Program-made: the position numbers and the translations under genes
Assembly: GCF_019575955.1 (NCBI RefSeq)
Contig: NZ_CP080575.1
Span: 2,170,001-2,234,000 of the forward strand
Source of the DNA: Nesterenkonia pannonica
Lineage (GTDB): Bacteria > Actinomycetota > Actinomycetes > Actinomycetales > Micrococcaceae
Direction: 5' to 3'
Length of the DNA stretch: 64,000 nucleotides
Shown here: piece by piece, positions 52,413 to 62,015 of the stretch
Position numbering within the stretch: position 1 is the stretch's first letter
Layout of the letters: each line of letters opens with the position of its first letter
Notes under the pieces: generated by a model
What the model saw: the letters and a program-made list of their open reading frames with translations, nothing else
Database searches by the model: none
Told to the model about the DNA's origin: nothing

Positions 52413-53246
52413 CTAAGCCCCACCCACCAGAGCACCGCTCAGGGCCAGGGCCGTCCCCGCAGCGGCTGTCAGCGACACCGGTACGCAGACCACCCACTCC
52501 CGCCACGAGCCTAAGCACTGCCCAGCACGGGGAGGGCCTGACGGCCGCCCGGCGTCCAAACCCGCCGCACGCTGGGTATGCGGCGCAGAGACTGGGGCGG
52601 GCGAATGCGCAGCGGCCACACCCAGTTGACGCCCTGCGGGGTCAGCATGTCCCCACGATGTGAACCACCATCCCCAGCGCGACCGCCAGCGGGAAGAGAA
52701 GCATCTCTCCGCCGAGGCCGAAGGCCACCAGGGCCCCACCGCTGCGCCCACTGCCCATGGCGCTCTGCTTGCTGAGGACGGCATGAACTTCAGCACCTTC
52801 GCGGCAAAGCTGGCCAGCAGCACCGTCATCACCCCGCTCCCACATTGACGGCACCCGCTGGCTGTCTCGACGACGATCAGCGACGCGGCCCACGCGACAG
52901 CGGTGAACGCGATGACCCCGACCACGGAGTGGGTGCCGTTGCGGTGCCCGCCTACCGCCCTCCCCACCAGCTCGCAGACAGCTTCGCTCACCGGCGGCAG
53001 CGAATGCGCGACGGTGGCGTGGCGGTGGTCGGCGTCGGCCAGAAGGGCAGCGCTTAGGCACACGAAGATGAAGGTGAGAATCTCGAAGTCTGACATGGGG
53101 CCGAGGAGCCCGAACCCGAGCGTCAGGGTGTCCGGCAGCCACTCCACATGGCCGGAGAGCCATGTGAGCGGCACCTGGAAGGACGCGGCGGCGAGGACAC
53201 CTGCGGCGGCGCCGCAGGCGGCGTGATGCGCCCCATCATGAGGCAT
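52413..53246 (-). CDS. YdjM-like metal-dependent membrane hydrolase, frameshifted
   Basis: Family of inner-membrane proteins with an N-terminal HAACG-like motif. From about 53246: AHHAACGAAAGVLAAASFQ, then LTLGFGLLGPMSDFEI, CLSAALLADADHRHATVAHSL with the DADH-type metal motif, GHRNGTHSVVGVIAFTAVAW, and in other frames LLFPLAVALGMVVHIVGDMLTPQGV. Breaks near 52850, 52780 and 52650. The end near 52413 contains CTTAG and may be an altered site, so the C-terminus is uncertain. About 275 residues. Function of the family is poorly known. Confidence 0.65.
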   Translation of the reverse strand: MPHDGAHHAACGAAAGVLAAASFQVPLTWLSGHVEWLPDTLTLGFGLLGPMSDFEILTFIFVCLSAALLADADHRHATVAHSLPPVSEAVCELVGRAVGGHRNGTHSVVGVIAFTAVAWAASLIVVETASGCRQCGSGVMTVLLASFAAKVLKFMPSSASRAPWAVGAAVGPWWPSASAERCFSSRWRSRWGWWFTSWGHADPAGRQLGVAAAHSPAPVSAPHTQRAAGLDAGRPSGPPRAGQCLGSWREWVVCVPVSLTAAAGTALALSGALVGGA

Positions 53247-53314
53247 TCACCAAGGGATTACTCCTGAAGTGAGTGAGCGAAGAGCCGCGGTTCCGTTCCG
53301 GCGGCCCCGCCACT

Positions 53315-53941
53315 CTACTCGGCCGCGCACCGACCCGCGGCTCCGCCGCGAAGACGTTTCAGATCACCGGGCGCGTCCACATCCCAGGCCTCGGCGATGC
53401 CGTCCAGCGGCACCCACGTCGTCCGATGCTCGTGCTGCCGGAGGAAGCGGCGAGCCCCTTCGTCGCCGACGGCGAGCGCCGCCGCTGCGAGAGCATCGGG
53501 CGTATCCAGCAGCACCGGATGCGAGGGCTGACCCTGGATCCGACCTCGAGTGATGCGCTGCCTGCGATGGGCAGCGAGCACAGCACGGGCTGCAGCTGCG
53601 CCGATCGAAGGCTGGTCCACCAGCATCAGCAGCACGTGGTCCGCCGCGCCCTCAGCTGCCCGATGAACGCCCGCCTGCAGCGAATCGGCCATCGCGCAGC
53701 TTTGCTGCAGGTGCACCACGCTCGTGCCGCTGAGCAGGTCAGCCTCCTCCGCTCGGAGGGTGCCCAGCACCTCATCGGATCGGTGCCCGAGAACAAGGAG
53801 GGGCTCTGTTCCTGCATCATGGGCGGCCTGCATCGCCAGGCCCGAGAGGGTGCGTCCGTTCCAGCGCAGCAGGGGCTTCGACAGCCCGCCGAGCCGCCGC
53901 CCTGCCCCTGCGGCGAGTATGACGGCGACAGTCCGAGCCAC
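53315..53941 (-). CDS. MobA/MocA-like nucleotidyltransferase
   Basis: Intact 208-residue frame from GTG 53941. The NTP-binding start AVILAAGAGRRLGGLSKPLL and the later LLMLVDQPSIGAAAARAVL and DVDAPGDLKRLRG are typical of molybdenum cofactor cytidylyltransferase (MocA) and its relatives. Such enzymes make the MCD form of the cofactor for xanthine dehydrogenase-type enzymes. It is downstream of the XdhC gene. Confidence 0.8.
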   Translation of the reverse strand: MARTVAVILAAGAGRRLGGLSKPLLRWNGRTLSGLAMQAAHDAGTEPLLVLGHRSDEVLGTLRAEEADLLSGTSVVHLQQSCAMADSLQAGVHRAAEGAADHVLLMLVDQPSIGAAAARAVLAAHRRQRITRGRIQGQPSHPVLLDTPDALAAAALAVGDEGARRFLRQHEHRTTWVPLDGIAEAWDVDAPGDLKRLRGGAAGRCAAE

Positions 53942-54017
53942 AGTCAGGCCCTAGTGCGCAGCCATCGGCTGCAGGATGCTGCGGTGCCGCGGTCTGCGGC
54001 GGTCGACAGGCCCCGAG

Positions 54018-54941
54018 CTACCGACAGGGCCTCCCCAGGTGATCGGAGGCGTCGTTCTTGGCCCCGAGGATCTCAGCGAACATCGAAATGGCGCTTTCGG
54101 CGGGCGACTGGGACCCGATGTCGAGGCCCAGCGGTGAGCGGACCCGGCCCCTTGATGCTGCCGGGTGTCCCAGCTCCGCCAGCTCCATGTCCCGCCGGGC
54201 AGCCGCGAAGCGAGACCCCATGGCGCCGACGAAGCTGACGCCCGGCGAGCGGAGTGCCTCGCTGAGCACCGGCACGTCAAGGTCCGGGTGGTGGGTCATG
54301 ACGCACACGGCGGTGAATGGGAGTCGGCCGCTGAGATGAGGTCTCTGACGACGAAGGGAGGGTGCCCCACGTGCAGCTGTGCGCCGTGCGGGCACCGTTC
54401 GGGATGGCGAATTCGCGCCGGATGTCCACAACGTGGGTCCACCAGCGGCGCGCACGGCCGCTTCGGCCAGCTGCTGCGAGAAATCGTGAACGCCCGTCAG
54501 GATCAGCGTGGGCGCGGCGCTCCGTGCGAAGCGCACTGTGGCTGCCAGCTCGGCAACGTCGATGCTGAGGCTCGCCCGGTGCCGCCGGTCCTGGTGGGTG
54601 AGCTGCCGGGCCCGTTCGAGGTCCTGCATTCTGCTGAGCGGCAGGATGAGCACCTCCATGGCTCCTCCGCAGGTCAGATTGACCGAGCTTACTCGCTCAC
54701 CGTCGCGGCTGAAGACCTCCACAACGGCTTCGTCACGCTCGATGGCCTGCTGCGCCGAGAGGGCCGCTGCCGTCTCAGCGCAGCCTGCGGAGAGGGCGCC
54801 GATGATCTCCAGGTCATCCGAGACGGCCATGGACGTACCGACCGGCACCGGCGAGGAACCTGTGACGGACACCACCGACGCAATGGCCCATCGCTGCGGG
54901 TCTGCGAAGCAGCGGACGTATTCGTGCAGGCGATCGAGCAT
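54018..54941 (-). CDS. XdhC family protein, frameshifted
   Basis: XdhC/CoxI-type protein binding molybdenum cofactor for insertion in molybdenum hydroxylases. From ATG 54941: RWAIASVVSVTGSSPVPVGTSM, IIGALSAGCAETAA, NLTCGGAMEVLILPL, then the Rossmann part APTLILTGVHDFSQQLAEAAV and FVGAMGSRFAAARRDMEL with RVRSPLGLDIGSQSPAESAISM. Breaks near 54430, 54400 and 54340. The end is uncertain: this frame stops at 54018, another continues to 53951. GTAAGC-type change at 54692. No molybdenum hydroxylase gene lies in the window. Confidence 0.82.
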   Translation of the reverse strand: MLDRLHEYVRCFADPQRWAIASVVSVTGSSPVPVGTSMAVSDDLEIIGALSAGCAETAAALSAQQAIERDEAVVEVFSRDGERVSSVNLTCGGAMEVLILPLSRMQDLERARQLTHQDRRHRASLSIDVAELAATVRFARSAAPTLILTGVHDFSQQLAEAAVRAAGGPTLWTSGANSPSRTVPARRTAARGAPSLRRQRPHLSGRLPFTAVCVMTHHPDLDVPVLSEALRSPGVSFVGAMGSRFAAARRDMELAELGHPAASRGRVRSPLGLDIGSQSPAESAISMFAEILGAKNDASDHLGRPCR

Positions 54942-54950
54942 GGCGGCACT

Positions 54951-56440
54951 CTAGGTCAGCGATGTTTCGGCTCTGTCACCGCTGCGCGTCGACGAGTTCG
55001 AGCAGGCGATGAACTCCTCTGCTCGGGCCCTCGGCGCGCGGGTGAGCAGGCTGATCCCGACGTAGAGCACCACGGCGGCGGTGAGGCCCCACACTCCGCT
55101 TCCCTGACCGAGGAGAGCGGTCTGCGTGTACTCCAGCACCAGCACCAGAGTCCCTGCTGCGATGACGGAGATGATCACGGCAGGGGCCGTGCCCTCTTCC
55201 AGAAGAAGGCGCCGACGATAGGCGGCACCATGACCAGCAGACCGGCTGAGGCGGAGACCGACAGCACTGCGATGAGGTCAAGCTGCAGCTGGGCGAACCA
55301 GAAGGCCAAGCCCGCGATCACCGGCAGCGTCAGCTTGCCCACCAGCAGCTGTCCCCGCTCACCCGCACCCGGACGGGCGGCGCGGTAGACGTCGCGGCTC
55401 ACCATGGAGGACAGAGTCAGCATGATCGAGTCGATGGTGGAGACGGCCGCTGCCATGATCCCGACCATCACGATCAGCGCCAGCGGCGCGGGCACCACCC
55501 CGAGGCCAGCAGGGCAGGAGTGGCCTGGTCGGCGGACTCCAACTCGTCGAACTCGAGGACTGCGCTGAGCCCCCACACCACCGAGATCAGCGTGTAGACG
55601 AGCCCGAAGGCCATGAAGCCGATCATCATCCGTCGCAGCTCGCGAATGGAGCCCGGCGTGTAGAGGCGCTGACTGACCTGAGGGTTCGAGATCATGAAGA
55701 ACACCCACGGCAGCGTCAGGCCGATGAAGGTGCTGACCGTGAAGAAGCCCGGCCCGGGGACGGTGAGGACCCCTCCCGGCTCCGCTGAGAGCGCGCCGAA
55801 GAAGCTGCCCACCCCGCCGAAGTGGGCGACGATGAAGACGACCACCAGGCTGGCGCCTACGACCATCACGATGGACTGAAGGGCGTCGGTCCAGGCCACC
55901 GAGCGCAGCCCCGCCACCATGGCGAAGAGGATCGCCAGCGCTGTGGCCAGCACCGTCCCGGCCGTGAAGCTCACCGCCCCGCCCGAGAGCCCGGAGAGCA
56001 GGTACCCCACGCCTACCAGCTGCACCGCGGCGTAGGGGATGAGGAACACGCAGCTGGCAAGAGCCGTGACGGCGCCCACCGTACGGCTCGAGTATCGATG
56101 GGCGAGCATCTCGGTGGGCGTGACGAACCCGTACCTGTTCCCCACCCGCCAGAACCGGGGTCCGAAGATGACGATGAGAACGACTCCGCACAGGTAGAGC
56201 AGCTCGAAGCCGAGGGCGCCGACGCCGCCGGCTGTAGGTCAGTCCCGCCAGCCCGATCATCATGAACGCGCTGTAGGTGGTGGCGGAGTAGCTCATGGCG
56301 GAGACGAACCCGCCCATGCGGCGCCCGCCGAGGAAATAGTCGGACATGCTGGAGGACCTGCTTACCCGAGACACCACGGCGGCGATGAGCGCGACCAGCA
56401 CGTAGGCGGCCACTGCAGTCCAGATCCAGATGGGGTCCAT
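54951..56440 (-). CDS. sodium:solute symporter (SSS family), frameshifted
   Basis: Twelve-to-thirteen-segment Na+-coupled transporter. Start IWIWTAVAAYVLVALIAAVVS, then SDYFLGGRRMGGFVSAMSYSATTYSAFMMIGLAG, RYGFVTPTEMLAHRYSSRTVG, LRSVAWTDALQSIVMVVG, ISNPQVSQRLYTP and VGIMAAAVSTIDSIMLTLSSM. GCTTAC at 56361 gives SRVSRSSS where SRAGRSSS fits. Breaks near 56235, 56150, 55500 and 55200. About 497 residues. It is followed by the genes for XdhC and preceded by a small partner membrane protein and the fused PxpBC; 5-oxoproline or another amide could be its cargo, by context only. Confidence 0.85.
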
Positions 56441-56441
56441 G

Positions 56442-56624
56442 TCAGTCCTCCCAGCCGAAGCTCAGCAGGGCGCTGGCGACCAGCACGGCCGCCGCACCGA
56501 CGGTCCAAAGCAGGAAGCTGCCATACCACGCATTGACGCCGGTGAGCAGGGTGTACGGCAGCAGCACCATGGCAAGCACCGTCACCGCGATCCCGGCGTA
56601 GAGCCAGGGTCTGAGAGTCCGCAT
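56442..56624 (-). CDS. small membrane protein paired with the symporter
   Basis: A 60-residue protein from ATG 56624 with two membrane segments (LYAGIAVTVLAMVLLPYTLL and GSFLLWTVGAAAVLVASALL) and the C-terminus SFGWED. Its stop is 1 base before the symporter start, an arrangement seen for small accessory subunits of SSS-family transporters. It was hidden in a longer frame that runs on from the PxpC end. Confidence 0.65.
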   Translation of the reverse strand: MRTLRPWLYAGIAVTVLAMVLLPYTLLTGVNAWYGSFLLWTVGAAAVLVASALLSFGWED

Positions 56625-56683
56625 GCTGATGAACAGTACTCGCTGGGCGCAGAACGCGTGGTGTGTGACAGTCCGCCGGTCGA

Positions 56684-58378
56684 TCAGAGGGGCTGGAGGG
56701 TCTCCGGGTCCACTGCCTGGAAGCTCACCGAGGCCCCGGCGGAGCTGGGCAGCGAGCCCCAGGTCCTCCCGCACGACCACCCCGATGACCGGGTATGCGC
56801 CCGCGACCGGGTGATCGACCAGAAGCAGGACCGGGTGGCCGTCGGGGGCACCTGCACCGCGCCACGGACCACAGGTTCGCTGGGCAGCTGCCCACCGGCG
56901 GTCACCTCCAGCCTCTCCCCTCCTCCGGAAGCAGCCGCACGCCGACGCGATCCGCATCTTTGCTGACGGTCCACCGCTGCTGCTGCAGCGTCTCCAGGCC
57001 GGGGTTGCGCCGCCGGGGGCGCTCCTGGTCCGCGAAGCAGGCCTCACGCGGCCCCACGGCGAAGCGCAGCACCACCGTCTCGTCGCTGGGCAGCGGCGTG
57101 CGCGCCACATCTGCGATGCCCACGAACCGTGATGTCACGCCCTCCAGGCCGAAGGTCTCCCCGGCTCTCACCGGCGGCGGGCCCAGCCCCGAGAGCGTAT
57201 CCGTCGATCTGCTCCCGAGCGTCGGCGCCGCCTCCAGCCCTCCGGAGACGGCCACGTAGCTGCGCAGCCCCGCGGACGGCTGCGCAATGGTAAGCCGCTC
57301 CCCGCATGCATCCAGAAGGGCGCTCGCTGGGCGGCCTCACGACATTGCCTCTGCTCCTCAAGCGGGGCAGCCCCTGTGCCCGCCACTGCCATGTTCGACC
57401 TGTCCTGCGGCACCGGCGAGCTGATCTCCAGCTCCGCCTCAGCGCCCGTGACCGCCAAGACGCAGGTCTGATGCACCTCGAGAGCGAAGCCTCCCACAGC
57501 ACCTCGAACGCCGCGGCGCCGTCATCATTGCCGACCAGCTGATTCGCCTGCCGCAGCGCAGCCACATCGGCGGCACCGGAGCGGGCAGCCCCAGGTTGGC
57601 GCAGCCCTTGCGGCCCACATCCTGGATCAGGGTCTGCGCACCCGGCTCGATCACCTCGAGCATCGGGCTGCGCGTCGTCGGCGGCGACGGTGCGCGCTCG
57701 GCCACTTCAATCCGCTCAGCGGCTCGAACGTACCGCACCCGGTCACCGGGCCGGATGAGCGCGGGGCCTCCGGGCCCGCCCCGCTCCAGGTTCCACAGAT
57801 CGGCGTCGCTGGTGCCGATCAGCTGCCAGTCCCCGGCGTCCTGCGCGGGCACACTGCGGAGAACTCGTCGGCCAGCACCACGCCTCCGGCCGGAATCGCC
57901 GAACGGGGCGAGGAGCGCTTGGGGATCAGCTCTCCGCCTACCAGCAGCTCAGACTTGCGGGGCGCCTGCGACGCGCCAGCTCCTCGGGGACGCAGTAGGC
58001 GAAGCCGGGTGCGGCCCCGCCGAACGCGGCCACCCACACGGTGCTGGTGTGCCAGCTGATGAGTGCCTCAGGCGAGGTCCCCAGGTGCTGGGCGAGCGGT
58101 TCGAGGTCCTCACCGTCGTAGTGCACGCGCACGTCGATCTGCGGCGCATGGTCGTGGCGCGGTGTGCGCAGCTTCATGCGCCGGACCTGCTTGGCACCTG
58201 CCACAGCCTCCCTGTGGGAGCGGAACGCCAGCAGCACGGTCCGCGCGGCCGCCACCGTCTCGGTCTGGCCGGGCAGCGGCGAAGCCTTCACCTGATCGTG
58301 GAAGGCCAGGACCTCGGAGAGTGTGCCGAACTCTGCGATCAGCGCCCGCTGACCTGCAGGCAGAACGGCATCAGGCAT
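56684..58378 (-). CDS. fused PxpB-PxpC (KipI-KipA) protein, frameshifted
   Basis: Two 5-oxoprolinase/urea-amidolyase-like subunits in one chain. ATG 58378 (AGGAG upstream) starts a KipI domain: LIAEFGTLSEVLAFHDQV, HYDGEDLEPLAQHLG, VAAFGGAAPGFAYCV, then ADEFSAVCPAQDAGDWQLIG and RPGDRVRYVRA. Without a stop the frame passes through a linker into a KipA domain: MLEVIEPGAQTLIQDVGRKG, LGLPAPGAAD, VLAVTGAEAELE, AGLRSYVAVSGGLEAAP and, after breaks, PVLLLVDHPVAGAYPVIGVVV ending at 56684. Breaks near 57960, 57850, 57570, 57500, 57300, 56900. About 565 residues. It is a second PxpBC-like set besides 49780-51641. Confidence 0.8.
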
Positions 58379-58410
58379 GGGGCTGGGCTCCTCGTGGCAC
58401 AATCAAAGAC

Positions 58411-59699
58411 GTGGTTGATGATACGTCGAAGGGTCAAGGTGCTCCACAGCCGAAGGACCCCGAACCGAAGCCTCGGCTCTTCACGCGGGACTTCCTCTTC
58501 GCCACCCTGATCAACCTGCTGATCACCACCACCTTCTTCACCCTGGTGACGGGCATGGCCGTCTACGCGGCAGCAGAGTTCTCCGCAGGGGAGACCGCAG
58601 CAGGCTTCGCAGCGAGCGCGTTCGTGGTGGGCGCCCTGGGTGCCCGGGTCTTCGCCTACAAGTATGTGAACACGCTGGGCCGCAAGCGAGTGATGATCAC
58701 CTGTCTGGCCGTGTTCACCCTCGCCACTGTCGCCTACCTCGGCGTGGACTCCTACGAGCTTCTGATCACCGTGCGCATCGTTCACGGCATCGCTCTGGGA
58801 TTCGCGCAGACGGCTCTCACGGCGTCGGTTTTCGACATCATTCCCAAATCTCGTCGGGGCGAGGGCTCGGGCTACTACCTCCTGGCCAATGCGCTCCCAC
58901 CTGCGCTGGGCCCCTGCTGTCCCTGCAGCTCTCCGAGCGGTACGGGTTCGACGCGATGTTCTGGGTGGTCAGCGCACTCTCCGCCCTGGCGTTCGCGCTG
59001 GCCGTCGTCATGCGCATTCCGGAGATCAGACGACCAGGCACCGGCTGGTGGGCCGCACTGTCGCTACGCCCCTCGGACATCATCGAACCGCGCATCTTCC
59101 CCGTGGCCCTGGTGGCCATGCTGCTGGGTCTGACATTCGCCTCCGTGATGACGTTCCTCAACGGGTACGCTCGAGAGCTCGGCATGCTCGATGCCGCCTC
59201 GGTCTACTTTCTGCTCTACTCGGGCGGCATGCTGATCACGCGGCTGTTCACCGGACGCATCCAGGACCGGTACGGCGACAATTCGGTGATCTACCCAGCC
59301 CTGTGCCTTTTTGTTGCTTCTATGGCCCTGACCGCCTGGGCACCCGGTTCTTGGGCGCTCTACGTGGGAGGAGTGCTGGTTTACGGCGGCTTCGGCACGA
59401 TGCTGCCGGCGCTCCAGGCGGTCATTGCAAATGCCCTGCCGACCCACCGAATCAGTATTGGTGTCTCCACATTCTTCATATGCATGGATGTGGGATTCGG
59501 CTTTGCCCCGCTCATGCTGGGGCCTGTCGTGGAGGCCATGGGGTATCAGTTCATGTACGCGGCCTGCGCTGCGGTCATTGCGCTGAACCTGGTGCTCTAC
59601 TGGCTGGTGCACGGCCGGTACCGCGTGCGGCAGGGGTGCACGGACGCGGCCCGCTGGCCGGGCAGCGGCGCCCCGAGACAGGCATCGTGCCCTCCGTAG
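58411..59699 (+). CDS. major facilitator superfamily transporter, one frameshift
   Basis: Twelve-segment MFS permease. After a charged start (GTG 58411), FLFATLINLLITTTFFTLVTG begins helix 1. The loop 2-3 motif should read ARVFAGKYVNTLGRKRVM; GCCTAC at 58649 gives FAYKYVNTLGRK, an altered GCCGGC in a signature motif. Then IVHGIALGFAQTALTASVFD, a break near 58915, and later VYFLLYSGGMLITRLFTGRIQDRYG. About 430 residues; the last 20 residues depend on frame (59699 or 59713). Only 32 bases separate it from the divergent PxpBC start. Substrate unknown. Confidence 0.82.
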
Positions 59700-59828
59700 A
59701 CCCTCGTCGCTGAGGATCATTGTCAGGGCCAAATCGGGCAGAGGTGCTGACACGTCATATTCATCGCGAGAAATACGTGCTTTGCTATGTTGAAGCGTTG
59801 GTTATTGCACCAGAGGGAGTATGAGGTT

Positions 59829-60959
59829 TTGAGCGAAAGCGACCATGCCGCTGCACCAGCAGTGAGCGTCCAGAACGTATATAAGGCTTTCGGCCGCAGG
59901 CCGAAGCAGATAGTCAAGCGCCTGAAGGAGGGCGCCACGCGGCAGGAGCTGACCTCCCAGGGGACCGCGGCCGTGATCGACGCGAGCTTCGACGTGAACC
60001 CGGGCGAGATCTTCGTCGTCATGGGCCTCTCCGGCTCGGGCAAGTCCACCCTGATCAGAACGCTCAACGGGCTGCAGCCGCCGACGGACGGGGTGGTGAA
60101 GATCATGGGCCAGGACATCACTGCCGCCAATAAGACCGAGCTGCGCCGTCTGCGACGTGAGCACCTGGCCATGGTCTTCCAGCACTTCGCCCTGTTCCCG
60201 CACCGCACAGTGCTGGACAACGCGGCCTACGGCCTGGAGATTCAGGGCGTGGACCGGGCTGAGCGACGCCGCCGCGCCGGAGATATCCTGAGCAAGGTAG
60301 GCCTCGAGGGGTGGGCCGACCACTATCCGGACGCGCTTTCCGGAGGCATGCAGCAGCGCGTCGGCCTCGCCCGTGCCCTGGCGGCCGACACGGACATCAT
60401 GCTCATGGACGAGGCATTCTCCGCACTGGATCCGCTGATTCGTCGAGAGATGCAGGGACAGCTGCTGCACCTGCAGGAAGAGCTGGGAAAGACGATCGTA
60501 TTCATCACGCACGACCTCAATGAGGCCATGTACTTGGGCGACCGCATTGCCGTGATGAAGGACGGCGAGATCGCGCAGATCGGCACCCCAGCAGACATCC
60601 TCTCCAAACCCGCAGACGACTATGTGGCGTCCTTCATCGCAGATGTGGACCGCACCAGAGTGCTCACCGCAGAATCTGTCATGGTTCCGCCTGCGGCACT
60701 CTCAGAGGAGGAGCAGGTCCGCGCACGCACGACCACCGTCAAAGCCGGAATGACGCTCCAGGAGCTTGTCCCGGTGGCCATCCGCTCAGACGGAGCTGTG
60801 GCCGTGGAGGGCGACGGCCGCGACGGCGAACCGGTCCAGATGGGCTACGTGAAGCTGGCCAACCTGCTGGAGGCCATGGCGCCGCCGGAGACAGGCACCC
60901 ACCCCACGGTTCCTGAACCCGAGACATCGACTGTCAAGCCTGCAGGAGAGGATGCGTGA
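59829..60959 (+). CDS. proV: glycine betaine/proline ABC importer ATP-binding protein
   Basis: Energises uptake of compatible solutes. The frame is open from 59787, but a TTG at 59829 preceded by GAGG is the more likely start. The chain has the OpuA/ProV-specific start VSVQNVYKAFGRRPKQIVKRL, Walker A GLSGSGKSTLIRTLNGL, AMVFQHFALFPHRTVLDNAAYGL, signature LSGGMQQRVGLARALA, DIMLMDEAFSALDPLIRREMQ and HDLNEAMYLGDRI, then a regulatory C-terminal CBS-like region. Intact, about 376 residues. Coupled to proW by TGATG. Confidence 0.93.
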   Translation: MSESDHAAAPAVSVQNVYKAFGRRPKQIVKRLKEGATRQELTSQGTAAVIDASFDVNPGEIFVVMGLSGSGKSTLIRTLNGLQPPTDGVVKIMGQDITAANKTELRRLRREHLAMVFQHFALFPHRTVLDNAAYGLEIQGVDRAERRRRAGDILSKVGLEGWADHYPDALSGGMQQRVGLARALAADTDIMLMDEAFSALDPLIRREMQGQLLHLQEELGKTIVFITHDLNEAMYLGDRIAVMKDGEIAQIGTPADILSKPADDYVASFIADVDRTRVLTAESVMVPPAALSEEEQVRARTTTVKAGMTLQELVPVAIRSDGAVAVEGDGRDGEPVQMGYVKLANLLEAMAPPETGTHPTVPEPETSTVKPAGEDA

Positions 60960-61945
60960 TGGCTGACGAGGCAATCGACTTCCGCATCCCGCTCGGCGAC
61001 TGGACCGAGACCGCCGAGGACTGGATCCAAGACGTCTTCGACACTCCGCTGGGCCTGCTGGCGGACCTGATGCGGATGCTGTTCGACATCATCACAGACG
61101 GGCTGGCATCCGTCCTCCCCGTAGAGGTCCCAGAATGGTCTCCGCTGATTCTGGCGCTGCTCCTTGGGCTCGGGCTCGGCTTCGCCGCGAAGTCATGGCG
61201 CCTGGGGCTGGGCACAGCGCTGGTGCTGGGACTCATCCTCGGCGGGCTGCACCTGCCGCCGTGGTACATCGTCGCCGTGGTGTTCGCGGCCATCGCGTGG
61301 CTCGCCAAGTCGTGGAAGCTCGCGCTGGGAACCCTGGTCGGCATGACGCTGATCTTCGGCGTCGGCCTGTGGGAGGAGGCGATGGACACCCTGGCCCTGG
61401 TGGCCGTGGCAACCCTGATCTCCATCGTCATCGGTGTGCCGCTGGGCATCGCTGCCGCTTACTCCCGCACGTTCTCTGCTGGACTGCGCCCCGTGCTGGA
61501 CTTCCTGCAGACCATGCCCCCGATGGTCTACCTCATCCCTGCCATCGCCTTCTTCAGCGTCGGCGTAGTGCCGGGCATGGTGGCCACCATCCTGTTCTCC
61601 ATGGCTCCCTCAGCACGACTGACCGAGCTGGGGATCAGGGGCGTCAATCACGAGGTGGTGGAGGTAGGCGAAGCGTTCGGCGCGTCCACCTCACGCATCC
61701 TGCGCCAGATCCAGCTGCCGCTGGCGGTGCCGACCATCATGGTAGGCATCAACCAGGTCATCATGCTGGGCCTGTCCATGGTGGTCATCGCGGGCATGGT
61801 CGGAGCAGGTGCGCTCGGCGGCGAGGTGGTCCGCGCTCTCTCCGGCAACGACCTGGCACTCGGTGTGGAGGCCGGGATCTGCGTCGTCGTCCTGGCCATG
61901 TTCCTTGACCGCATCACCGCCCACTCCGGCCGAGCCAAGACGTGA
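60959..61945 (+). CDS. proW: glycine betaine/proline ABC importer permease
   Basis: Membrane channel of the importer. ATG 60959 overlaps the proV stop. N-terminal amphipathic part FRIPLGDWTETAEDWIQ, then seven or so membrane segments with LISIVIGVPLGIAAAYS, LDFLQTMPPMVYLIPAIAFF, VPGMVATILFSMAPSARLT, EAFGASTSRILRQIQLPLAVPTIM and SMVVIAGMVGAGALGGEV, all ProW hallmarks. The frame is intact, but GTAGGC at 61664 gives VVEVGEAF for VVEAGEAF and GTAGGC at 61742 gives IMVGINQV for IMAGINQV. About 328 residues. Confidence 0.93.
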   Translation: MADEAIDFRIPLGDWTETAEDWIQDVFDTPLGLLADLMRMLFDIITDGLASVLPVEVPEWSPLILALLLGLGLGFAAKSWRLGLGTALVLGLILGGLHLPPWYIVAVVFAAIAWLAKSWKLALGTLVGMTLIFGVGLWEEAMDTLALVAVATLISIVIGVPLGIAAAYSRTFSAGLRPVLDFLQTMPPMVYLIPAIAFFSVGVVPGMVATILFSMAPSARLTELGIRGVNHEVVEVGEAFGASTSRILRQIQLPLAVPTIMVGINQVIMLGLSMVVIAGMVGAGALGGEVVRALSGNDLALGVEAGICVVVLAMFLDRITAHSGRAKT

Positions 61946-62015
61946 TCATTCGGCCCCGCTGACACCTATAGACCTTCCGAACCCGATAAGAGAAAAAGTA
62001 GAAAGGATCAAGAAG

